A DNA stretch of 62,780 nucleotides from Paracoccaceae bacterium. Lineage in GTDB: Bacteria; Pseudomonadota; Alphaproteobacteria; Rhodobacterales; Rhodobacteraceae. Below the pieces are notes generated by a model. It was given only the letters and a program-made list of their open reading frames with translations, did no database searches and was not told the DNA's origin. The position numbers and the translations under genes were made by a program. Below, in pieces: positions 54,256 to 62,780 of this stretch (positions within the stretch are counted from its first letter, which is position 1; the number at the start of each line of letters is the position of its first letter). Location of the stretch: positions 1 to 62,780 of the forward strand of contig JASBTX010000015.1 in the NCBI GenBank assembly GCA_030148225.1. Direction: 5' to 3'.

Positions 54256-54905
54256 GTCAGGATTTGCACCGGCGGTTCGGTGCTGCGCGCGGCATTGGGC
54301 GGCCTGAGATAGAGCGGTGTCGGACGTGTTCCATCATGATCGCGACGCGCGGCAGCGATCAGGGCAATCGCCTCTGCCAGCGGGTGGGCAGGGGTGAGGA
54401 TCACCCGCCCGAGAATGTCGGCAAGCGACGCGGCAACATCGCCTGAAATCCGGACATCGTCATCAACAGGCGGGTGCTGATCCAGTGGATGGATGGCGGG
54501 GGGTGCAGGTGGTTGGCCGGGCCGGAACAATTGGGTGGCGACGTGGCCGCGCCCGGCCTGAACGGCGGCCAGCACGGCATTGTCGCCGGGATGGGCCAGC
54601 GCCGCGAATGTGGTGACGCCGATGGCCGGTATCCCGAGTGCCAGTGCCAGACCGCGCGCCGCAGCAACGGAAATGCGGATGCCGGTAAAGTTTCCCGGGC
54701 CTGTCCCGACACCGATCGCGGTAAGGTCGGACCAGCTGAGTTGATGTTCCGACAGCGTTTCCTCAAGCATCGGGATCAGCGCCTCTGTCTGACCACGCCC
54801 GAGCGGGATGTGGCGCGATGACAGGACCTGCGCCCCCTGAACCAAAGCGGCCGCGCAATGCGCGGCCGATGTGTCAAACCCGAGGACGAGCGGTTCAGGC
54901 GGCAA
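54252..54905 (-). CDS. tsaB: tRNA threonylcarbamoyladenosine synthesis protein TsaB
   Basis: 217 residues. ASKHA fold: GFDTSAAHCAAAL, GVGTGPGNFTGIR (about 65-77) and AAARGLALALGIP. It supports TsaD in adding threonylcarbamoyl to A37 of ANN-reading tRNAs. The start overlaps the nfu gene by 11 nt, and its stop overlaps the rimI start by 4 nt, so the three are one translational unit. Confidence 0.93.
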   Translation of the reverse strand: MPPEPLVLGFDTSAAHCAAALVQGAQVLSSRHIPLGRGQTEALIPMLEETLSEHQLSWSDLTAIGVGTGPGNFTGIRISVAAARGLALALGIPAIGVTTFAALAHPGDNAVLAAVQAGRGHVATQLFRPGQPPAPPAIHPLDQHPPVDDDVRISGDVAASLADILGRVILTPAHPLAEAIALIAAARRDHDGTRPTPLYLRPPNAARSTEPPVQILT

Positions 54906-55455
54906 CGGGGCGCACCTCGACCACTTCGGGGATATAATGGCGCAGCAGATTCTCGATGCCCATTTTCAGCGTCAGCGTCGATGACGGGCAGCCCGCGCAG
55001 GCACCCTGCATGTGCAGATAGACAATGCCGCGATCAAAGCCGTGAAACGTGATATCGCCGCCATCCTGCGCCACTGCCGGGCGCACCCGCGTATCCAGCA
55101 ATTCCTTGATCTGGTCGACGACGGCACCATCCTCGCCCGTATGTTCCGCATGGCCCGAGCTTGCCTGCTCGCCCACCAGCACGCTGTCGCCGGACTGGTA
55201 ATGCTCCATGATCGCGCCCAGAAGTGCGGGTTTGATATGGTCCCAGTTCACGGCGTCGGCCTTGGTCACCGTCACGAAATCGGTACCGAAAAACACGCCC
55301 GTGACACCATCCACGGCAAAAATCCGCGAGGCAAAAGGCGATGCCTCTGCCGCCTCCGGTGTCGGGAAATCGGCAGTTCCCGTATCCAGAACGGCCCGGC
55401 CCGGCAGGAATTTCAGCGTTGCGGGATTGGGTGTGGATTCGGTCTGAATGAACAT
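54895..55455 (-). CDS. NifU/Nfu-type iron-sulphur carrier protein
   Basis: 186 residues. An N-terminal Nfu_N domain (MFIQTESTPNPATLKFLPGR) and a C-terminal domain with the cluster-binding CAGCPSS (about 155-161). It carries or transfers 4Fe-4S clusters. Start at 55455 is at the natural N-terminus of the family. First of the nfu-tsaB-rimI set. Confidence 0.93.
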   Translation of the reverse strand: MFIQTESTPNPATLKFLPGRAVLDTGTADFPTPEAAEASPFASRIFAVDGVTGVFFGTDFVTVTKADAVNWDHIKPALLGAIMEHYQSGDSVLVGEQASSGHAEHTGEDGAVVDQIKELLDTRVRPAVAQDGGDITFHGFDRGIVYLHMQGACAGCPSSTLTLKMGIENLLRHYIPEVVEVRPVAA

Positions 55456-55526
55456 GGCTGCGCCCCTTTGATCCTGATCATCTATATGCGGATGACGTGT
55501 TTCGCTGTCAAGGATTTAGAAAGATT

Positions 55527-56342
55527 CTAAACTTTGGATTCATGGCTGGTCAGAAGCCTGTTCATCATCGGGCTGTCAGGCAGGCAGAGGTCGGCGATGA
55601 CGTCGAAATGATGCCGCCCGGGCTCGACATGCACCTCTGCCCAGCTCCACGCCTTGCCCACCCGTTCGGCGTGTTCCAGAAATACCGGCCTTTCGTCGGC
55701 ACCGACCCAGCAAGTGAGCGGCACGGGCACCACATCCTTGCGCAGGATCGGGCTCTCGCGCAGGGCCTCGGCCATGTCCAGTTTCAGGTTTTCGTTCATC
55801 GATGTCTTCATCAGTGGCCGCAGATCCGCGATGGGCGAAATGGGCAGAACGCTGGTGATCCGATCCCTGAGCGCGTCGTCAAAGCCCATATCGGCCGCCA
55901 GCATGCGCATCGAAAGATGCCCGCCGGCAGAGTGACCGGTCAGGTGAACGGGGCCGGCGACCTTGTTTGCCGCAAAGACAAGCGCACGGCCGATCTGGCG
56001 GGTAATCTCGGAGATACGCGCCTCGGGCGCCAGGACATAGGACGGCACCGCAACCGCATATCCGCGCAGAACGGCACCGGCGGCAAGATGCGACCAGTAG
56101 GTGCGGTCGAATCGTTGCCAGTAACCGCCATGGATGAACATCACGAGGCCTAAGGGCCGACCGGCAGGATAAAAGAGATCAAGCGCTTCGCGGTCGTGAT
56201 CGCCATAGGGCAGATTCAGCCGGGCGCGACCGCATGCATTTTCGACCGCGCGATACTCGCGGGCCTTTTCGGCCCACATATCGAAAAATGCCGGACCGTC
56301 GGGAATGAAATCCGCAACGGCATAGGCGGTATCATAATCCAT
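55527..56342 (-). CDS. Alpha/beta hydrolase, carboxylesterase or arylformamidase-like
   Basis: 271 residues. The oxyanion motif is FIHGGYW (about 74-80), the nucleophile Ser is in TGHSAGGHL and the catalytic His near the end in GRHHFDV, with Asp in WVGADERPV. The kynurenine formamidase-like family has the HGGYW motif, so hydrolysis of N-formylkynurenine or of another ester is possible; not decided. I used the ATG at 56342, not 56363. Confidence 0.85.
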   Translation of the reverse strand: MDYDTAYAVADFIPDGPAFFDMWAEKAREYRAVENACGRARLNLPYGDHDREALDLFYPAGRPLGLVMFIHGGYWQRFDRTYWSHLAAGAVLRGYAVAVPSYVLAPEARISEITRQIGRALVFAANKVAGPVHLTGHSAGGHLSMRMLAADMGFDDALRDRITSVLPISPIADLRPLMKTSMNENLKLDMAEALRESPILRKDVVPVPLTCWVGADERPVFLEHAERVGKAWSWAEVHVEPGRHHFDVIADLCLPDSPMMNRLLTSHESKV

Positions 56343-56466
56343 GTCAGGTCCCCCTGCAGACAATAGAAATTACGGCGCAACGCCCGTGCCGCGCATTATT
56401 CCGGTGCAGCCTGCCGGGGCAAGCCGATTTCGTCGCGCTATCCGCGTAACCCGGCCCGCCCGAATC

Positions 56467-56494
56467 AAAAAAGCCGCCCGAAAGGCGGCCTTTT
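56467..56494 (-). terminator. Rho-independent terminator after rpmJ
   Basis: On the minus strand GCCGCC (56489-56484) pairs with GGCGGC (56478-56473) around a TTTCG loop, followed by TTTTTT. It lies just beyond the rpmJ stop. Confidence 0.8.
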
Positions 56495-56513
56495 CAGATG
56501 CTCGTCGGAAAAA

Positions 56514-56639
56514 TCAGCCCTGACGGGCCTTGAACCGGCGCTGGGTCTTGTTGATCACGTAAACACGGCCCTTGCGGCGCACGACGCGACAGTCGCGGTG
56601 ACGGTTCTTGAGCGAGCGGAGAGAGTTTCTGACTTTCAT
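56514..56639 (-). CDS. rpmJ: 50S ribosomal protein bL36
   Basis: 41 residues: [17 protein letters not shown] then [15 protein letters not shown] and the RRFKARQG end. Only one cysteine is present, so it lacks the zinc ribbon of the common 37-residue form; this is the Zn-independent form that alphaproteobacteria normally carry. The frame is open further upstream through the tRNA, but that part is not coding. Has its own terminator. Confidence 0.95.
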   Translation of the reverse strand: MKVRNSLRSLKNRHRDCRVVRRKGRVYVINKTQRRFKARQG

Positions 56640-56710
56640 CGGTCTCTTCCTTTCAGTCACGGCGCGCGCATGTGGTTGCGCCTGGTTAAATTCGGTGCCC
56701 GGCGGGGCCA

Positions 56711-56785
<75 letters not shown>

Positions 56786-56924
56786 GAACCTGACCGTTCC
56801 GCCTGCCCAAAAAAACAGGACGCGGGCGAACCGCGTCAGGTGCGCGGGGTATAAAAGGAGTCGTCCCCCAGTTCAAGGTCTTTTGAGATGCCTTTTTTGC
56901 CGCTATAGATGTAAGAAAAGGGTC

Positions 56925-57788
56925 ATGATGGCGAGCGGTCCGTTTACACTGAAAATGCCTGATGTGCGAACAACTTCGGTTGTTTTTGCATCGCCGCATA
57001 GTGGCCGCGCCTATGCCAAGGCGTTCCTGCGCCGGTCGATACTGGATCAGAAGGCCATCCGGTCGTCCGAGGATGCCTTTGTCGACCGCCTGTTCGAGCG
57101 CGCGCCGCAATTTGGTGCGCCGATCCTGATGGCCGATACGCCACGGGCCTATGTCGATCTGAACCGCTCTCCGGATGAGCTTGACCCGGCGCTGATCGCC
57201 GGTGTGCGTCAGCGGCACCTGAACCCGCGCATCAGTTCGGGGCTGGGCGTGATCCCGCGAGTTGTGGCCAATGGCCGGGCCATTTATCGCGGCAAGCTGA
57301 CGCTGGATACCGCGCGGCAGCGGATCGCGGAACACTGGCGGCCCTATCACGACACGCTGCAGATGCTGCTGGATGACAGCCATATCCTGTTCGGCGAAGC
57401 CATCCTGATCGACCTGCACTCGATGCCGCAGGAGGCGCTGGACGCGGTGACGCGGTCCGAGGGGCGCAGACCCGATATCGTGCTGGGCGACAGGTTCGGC
57501 GCGGCGTCAAACCCGGAGATTATGGACCGGATCGAGGCCGCCTTTGCGGCGGCGGGGCTGAACGTGGCGCGCAACACCCCCTTTGCCGGTGCATATATCA
57601 CCCAGCGCTACGGCCGTCCGTCGAAACGACAGTTCGCGGTTCAGGTCGAGATCAACCGTTCGCTTTACATGGATGAGGTCACCATTTCGACCCGCCCCGA
57701 TTTCCGCGCCTTCCGGTCGCTAATGTCGGATGTGATGGCCGAAATAACCGAGATCGGGCGCAACGCGCTGCCGGTGGCGGCAGAGTAG
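56925..57788 (+). CDS. N-formylglutamate amidohydrolase-like protein
   Basis: 287 residues. The zinc-site pattern is [11 protein letters not shown] (N-terminal His), then [12 protein letters not shown] and [11 protein letters not shown], as in the N-formylglutamate deformylase family (HutG type). It may release formate from N-formylglutamate in histidine breakdown or act on related amides, but no other hut gene is in view. Start: ATG 56925 or the in-frame ATG at 56928, after AAAAGG. Ends 1 bp from the next, converging gene. Confidence 0.85.
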   Translation: MMASGPFTLKMPDVRTTSVVFASPHSGRAYAKAFLRRSILDQKAIRSSEDAFVDRLFERAPQFGAPILMADTPRAYVDLNRSPDELDPALIAGVRQRHLNPRISSGLGVIPRVVANGRAIYRGKLTLDTARQRIAEHWRPYHDTLQMLLDDSHILFGEAILIDLHSMPQEALDAVTRSEGRRPDIVLGDRFGAASNPEIMDRIEAAFAAAGLNVARNTPFAGAYITQRYGRPSKRQFAVQVEINRSLYMDEVTISTRPDFRAFRSLMSDVMAEITEIGRNALPVAAE

Positions 57789-57789
57789 G

Positions 57790-58146
57790 TCAGTGCTGCG
57801 CCCCGCCCAGCCGCCAGAGGCCCATGTGAATTGTGCCCAGTGATCTGAACATCAGCGTATAGAGACGCTCGCGCGTTGGCGTGCAGCACGTGGCATAGAG
57901 CGCGCCCAGCGCCGCGCCGACGCTTTCGGTCGCGGCCTGTGCCTTGCCGAGGGTATCGGGCGCCGGGGAGGGCTGCCCGCCCAGCCCGTCCAGCAGACGG
58001 CCCAGTTCATTCAACCGGGTTGAAAGGGCCTGCATCCGCGCGCTGCGTTCGGCCATGCAGCAGGTTGCGCCCAGCTGTTCAAGCGCCCGGTCGCAGGACT
58101 GCAGCGCCTGCTGAATGTCCTGAATTGTGCTGTCTTCGTCGGCCAT
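57790..58146 (-). CDS. Small helical protein with two Cys-Cys pairs, unknown
   Basis: 118 residues, predicted all-helical with heptad-like stretches. Two vicinal cysteine pairs, GATCCM (29-30) and YATCCT (87-88), occupy mirror-like places in the two halves, with another Cys18. This looks like a helical hairpin that could bind metal or switch by disulphide. No family recognised; no signal peptide. The start ATG (58146) is within a plausible ribosome-site context. Confidence 0.55.
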   Translation of the reverse strand: MADEDSTIQDIQQALQSCDRALEQLGATCCMAERSARMQALSTRLNELGRLLDGLGGQPSPAPDTLGKAQAATESVGAALGALYATCCTPTRERLYTLMFRSLGTIHMGLWRLGGAQH

Positions 58147-58223
58147 GCTTTGCCCCGCTGTGAAATTCCTCGATCTTCGACTCTGATGCCTTGCCCCGAT
58201 GGAAGGTCAAGACCTGACGCGGA

Positions 58224-59477
58224 TCAGCGCAACGCCCGCCCTTTCCGGATGGCGTCCGCGCCGAATTTCCGGCGGATCGCATCGCTGGCGCGTTCGGCCC
58301 GGGCGCGTTTTTCGGCATTCGGGTCAAGGAGATCACCGGACAGATCGGCCGCATCCTCGGGCACCAGATCGCTGAGCCCGACACCCAGCAACCGGTAAGG
58401 GCCCTGATCGGGCACCTGATCATAGAGCGCGCGCGCGGTGCGATAGATGCGATCAGCCATCTGGGTGGGGTCGCGCAGGCTGATCCGCCGTGACAGCAGT
58501 GTGTGATCCGAACGCTTGAGTTTCAGCGTGACGACGCGCCCGGCGCGGGCGCGGGCCTTGGCGCGGTCAGAGACCTTTTCCGACAGGCGCCAGATATGGC
58601 CGTCCAGTATATCGCTGCTGGCCGTATCGTCGAAAAACGTGGTCTCGTTCGAGATTGATTTGATCGGCGCATTGCGCGACACGGGACGGTGATCGCGCCC
58701 GCGGGCGAGATGCCAGAGACGGTCGCCCATGGAACCAAACCGGGCATTCAGCGCCGATTTTTCCCAACGCAGAAGATCGGTAAAGGTGCGGATGCCGGCC
58801 TTGTCGAGCGCAGCCTGAAAGGCCTGTCCGACCCCCCAGATCAGGCCCACCGACTTGTCCTGAAGAAATGCCGCCGTTTCCGCCTGCCCGATGACCGAGA
58901 AGCCGCGCGGCTTATCGAGGTCTGAGGCGACCTTGGCCAGAAACTTGTTGTGGCTGAGACCGATCGAGCCGGAGATGCCCAACGTATCCTCCATCGTTTT
59001 GACCAGACGGGCGAGCATCACGGCGGGTGGCGCACCGTGCAGACGGGCGGTGCCCGAAAGATCGAGAAACGCCTCATCCAGCGAGAGCGGTTCGATCGCG
59101 GGGGTCAGCTCCTGCATCATTTCGCGGATCTGCTTTGACACCTCGACATAGACGTCCATCCGGCCCCGGACGACAACCGCCTCGGGGCAGAGGGCGAGGG
59201 CCCTGAACATGGGCATGGCCGATCTGACCCCCTTGATCCGCGCGATGTAGCAGGCGGTGGAGACCACGCCGCGCCGTCCGCCGCCGACGATCACGGGTTT
59301 GTCCCTGAGCGCGGGGTCGTCGCGTTTCTCGACCGCGGCATAGAAGGCGTCGCAATCCATATGGGCGATGCTCAGTTCGAAGAGTTCGGGATGCGAGATG
59401 ATACGGGGGCTGCGGCAGGACGGGCAGCGAAGCTCTGTCTGAAACGGATGCAGGCAATCGCGGCAGAGGCTGGGCAT
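58224..59477 (-). CDS. dinB: DNA polymerase IV (DinB), translesion polymerase
   Basis: 417 residues. Catalytic acidic residues lie in HMDCDAFYAAVEK (about 38-50) and SLDEAFLDL (about 142-150). After the palm and fingers comes the little finger region from about 275. At the N-terminus four cysteines (CRDC, CPSC at about 5-21) make a zinc-ribbon-like addition, common in alphaproteobacteria but absent from E. coli DinB. No recognisable clamp-binding motif can be assigned by eye. Confidence 0.94.
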   Translation of the reverse strand: MPSLCRDCLHPFQTELRCPSCRSPRIISHPELFELSIAHMDCDAFYAAVEKRDDPALRDKPVIVGGGRRGVVSTACYIARIKGVRSAMPMFRALALCPEAVVVRGRMDVYVEVSKQIREMMQELTPAIEPLSLDEAFLDLSGTARLHGAPPAVMLARLVKTMEDTLGISGSIGLSHNKFLAKVASDLDKPRGFSVIGQAETAAFLQDKSVGLIWGVGQAFQAALDKAGIRTFTDLLRWEKSALNARFGSMGDRLWHLARGRDHRPVSRNAPIKSISNETTFFDDTASSDILDGHIWRLSEKVSDRAKARARAGRVVTLKLKRSDHTLLSRRISLRDPTQMADRIYRTARALYDQVPDQGPYRLLGVGLSDLVPEDAADLSGDLLDPNAEKRARAERASDAIRRKFGADAIRKGRALR

Positions 59478-59577
59478 GCGGTAAGGCTATCTGATCGGCG
59501 GGGCGTGAACAATACGGGAACGGCGCGCTGCGCCCGGGCGGCGGGCCGTGAGTATTTTTACAAAGAAGAAGGGGTTG

Positions 59578-60291
59578 TCAGCCCCGACCGAGCGAGGCAA
59601 GTACCGCCATGGCCGCGGCCCTTGGATCGGGGGCGGCGTGGATTGGGCGGCCGATCACGAAATGATCGGCACCTTCGGCGAGTGCGGCGGCAGGGGTGGC
59701 GACGCGTTTCTGATCGTTCACTGCCGCACCTGCCGGGCGGATGCCGGGGGTGACGATCAGTTTGCCCTCGGCCTCGGGCAAGGCGCGGATGCGGGCGACC
59801 TCGTTCGGGGAGGCGATGACGCCATCCGCGCCGGCCGCGAAGGCGCGCGCCGCCCGCTCGGCGACCAGTTCGGGGATGTCGCCGGGTCTGATCAGGGCGG
59901 CATTGAGATCATCGCGGTCGAGCGATGTGAGGATGGTGACGGCGAGGATGCGCAGATCGGTGCCGGATTTACCCTGCGCGGCGGCGGCCACGACATGCGG
60001 GTCACCCTGAACGGTCAGGAAATCGAGATCGAACTGTGCAAGACCCCTGACCGCGGCTTCGACCGTGGCGCCGATATCAAAAAGCTTCATGTCGAGGAAG
60101 ATGCGTTTGCCGTGTTCCTGCTTCAGCTCATCGGCGAGGGCGAGGCCGCCGCCGGTCAGCATGCCGAGGCCGATCTTGTAGAAGCTGACACTGTCGCCGA
60201 GCGTTTCGGCAAGCTCGAGGCCCTGCATGGCGTTTGCCACATCGAGGGCGACGATCATTCTGTCATCGGCCATGATATCGTCGGCTGGCAT
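59578..60291 (-). CDS. pyrF: Orotidine 5'-phosphate decarboxylase
   Basis: 237 residues. Catalytic Asp-Lys-Asp cluster is in FLDMKLFDI (about 69-77), with VIASPNEV and VTPGIRP and the final GADHFVIGRPI of the phosphate site. It makes UMP from OMP. The start could be 60291 or an in-frame ATG six residues later (60273); members begin close to the MIVALDVA strand. A short inverted repeat with T-rich tail overlaps the stop on the minus strand (59570-59585). Confidence 0.96.
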   Translation of the reverse strand: MPADDIMADDRMIVALDVANAMQGLELAETLGDSVSFYKIGLGMLTGGGLALADELKQEHGKRIFLDMKLFDIGATVEAAVRGLAQFDLDFLTVQGDPHVVAAAAQGKSGTDLRILAVTILTSLDRDDLNAALIRPGDIPELVAERAARAFAAGADGVIASPNEVARIRALPEAEGKLIVTPGIRPAGAAVNDQKRVATPAAALAEGADHFVIGRPIHAAPDPRAAAMAVLASLGRG

Positions 60292-60344
60292 CGGGCAATC
60301 CTTTCGGCAAATTGCCCGGTGAGTGGCGCAACGGCGCGCTCAGG

Positions 60345-60569
60345 TCAAGCGGCGTTTCCTGCGCCAAGCCGGCGCGCGCCGGCCGCGGCCAGGGCGCGGG
60401 CGATACGGGCATGGCCCCAGCGGGGATGCCCGGCGGCGGAGACCTGCAACAGATGGCGCTTCGGATGTGTGTCTTTGGTGGGCGTGGTTATCCGCAGCTC
60501 GGCCGCGAAACGCCGGGTTGCGGCATCATATCTGACATGGCGAAGCTCGGTCGTGGTGGGGGATGTCAT
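60345..60569 (-). CDS. Short hypothetical protein upstream of pyrF
   Basis: 74 residues. Begins MTSPTTTELRHVRYDAATRRFAAELRITTP, a beta-type pattern; the rest is Arg/Ala-rich. No domain recognised. It is on the same strand as pyrF, 53 bp upstream, so the pair may be co-transcribed. Evidence for translation is weak: only a typical start and plausible composition. Confidence 0.45.
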   Translation of the reverse strand: MTSPTTTELRHVRYDAATRRFAAELRITTPTKDTHPKRHLLQVSAAGHPRWGHARIARALAAAGARRLGAGNAA

Positions 60570-60783
60570 GGCTGGCCTCCTATTCTGCTGCTCGGATGGG
60601 TTATGGCCTTATTATGCATTCTTATCTGGGCCCGGTTTTCGGTATGTCGACGATGCTGGCGCGAATGTGACCGGGCGCGAGCGGTTGGTGGCCCGCTCAC
60701 GCGATCTTGAACCGCTGACCGGCAATTCCCATATGCATTTCAAGGCCGAAGCGATCCGCGTGCCGCCTGAGGGCGCGGGTTGA
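60568..60783 (+). CDS. Doubtful small ORF before clpB
   Basis: 71 codons from the ATG at 60568: MAGLLFCCSDGLWPYYAF, then a hydrophilic part. The frame stays open far upstream, antisense to pyrF, so openness is not evidence. No family recognised. It could be a short accessory gene ahead of clpB or just a chance frame in a 240-bp intergenic stretch. Confidence 0.25.
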   Translation: MAGLLFCCSDGLWPYYAFLSGPGFRYVDDAGANVTGRERLVARSRDLEPLTGNSHMHFKAEAIRVPPEGAG

Positions 60784-60811
60784 AAACGGCGCTTATGAGA
60801 AGGAGAATGAC

Positions 60812-62780
<1,969 letters not shown>

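Noticed and set aside
56514..56639. Missing zinc ribbon in bL36 as an anomaly
   Set aside because: The 41-residue zinc-free form is normal for alphaproteobacteria.
59548..60783. Plus-strand frame of 411 codons opposite pyrF
   Set aside because: It is antisense to pyrF. Only the last ~70 codons lie in free DNA, and are listed as a doubtful ORF.

Overview
This window reads as a chromosomal segment of an alphaproteobacterium of the Rhodobacteraceae (Roseobacter-type). The basis is high-GC codon use and families typical of that group: the rimP-nusA-ylxR-infB order with a TTG-started YlxR/L7Ae protein, a 41-residue bL36, an IalB-like periplasmic protein, a Hint-domain secreted protein, a tiny signal-peptide protein beside hemH, MeaB, and DinB with an N-terminal Cys motif. 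This is inference from recognised proteins; no 16S gene or database match is available.

Layout. 1-4350 is accessory and gene-poor. It holds the end of an IS21-type element, a small secreted protein, a DksA/TraR zinc-finger protein, a MAPEG membrane protein, an orphan Phd-type antitoxin, an AT-rich DUF4258/XRE toxin-antitoxin pair with a likely operator, and about 1.7 kb of non-coding DNA. 4349-20356 is housekeeping: lepA (ending in a perfect inverted repeat), a DMT transporter, a low-molecular-weight phosphatase head to head with a sirtuin, rpmB, meaB, an asparaginase, an IalB-like protein, a Hint protein, rlmN, argG, ilvA, a divergent Hpt / response-regulator-phosphatase pair, a NUDIX hydrolase and hslO. 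From hslO to 27601 seven tightly packed genes follow: hslO, CoA pyrophosphatase, CCA-adding enzyme, LysE exporter, two ABC exporter halves and a 4Fe-4S RNA methyltransferase.

27617-35041 holds a CAP-domain lipoprotein, a small membrane protein, hemH, a methyltransferase, comF, grxC, a nitrilase-family amidase, a MarR regulator, ubiG and pip. 35131-40783 is a complete peptide-type ABC importer (two permeases, fused double ATPase, Tat-exported binding protein) closed by a terminator. 40855-43275 holds a small membrane protein coupled to DedA, a CDGSH / 4Fe-4S / CDGSH protein and two NTF2-like proteins. 43496-48974 is the translation/transcription operon rimP-nusA-ylxR-infB, with a terminator-like hairpin in its leader. 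49003-53643 is a BMP-type (nucleoside-like) ABC importer on the minus strand. 53779-60569 holds rimI-tsaB-nfu, an esterase, rpmJ, tRNA-Val(GAC), an N-formylglutamate amidohydrolase-like gene, dinB, pyrF and small unknowns. clpB starts at 60812 and runs off the window.

I did not find an obvious, fully novel defence or biosynthetic system. The observations most worth checking are the 24-bp perfect inverted repeat that copies the 3' end of lepA, the orphan terminator (possible small RNA) near 1650, the toxin-antitoxin operator, the 21-bp palindrome before the Hint gene, the permease with an extra multi-span N-terminal domain, the three-cluster CDGSH protein and the codon-use shift inside clpB.
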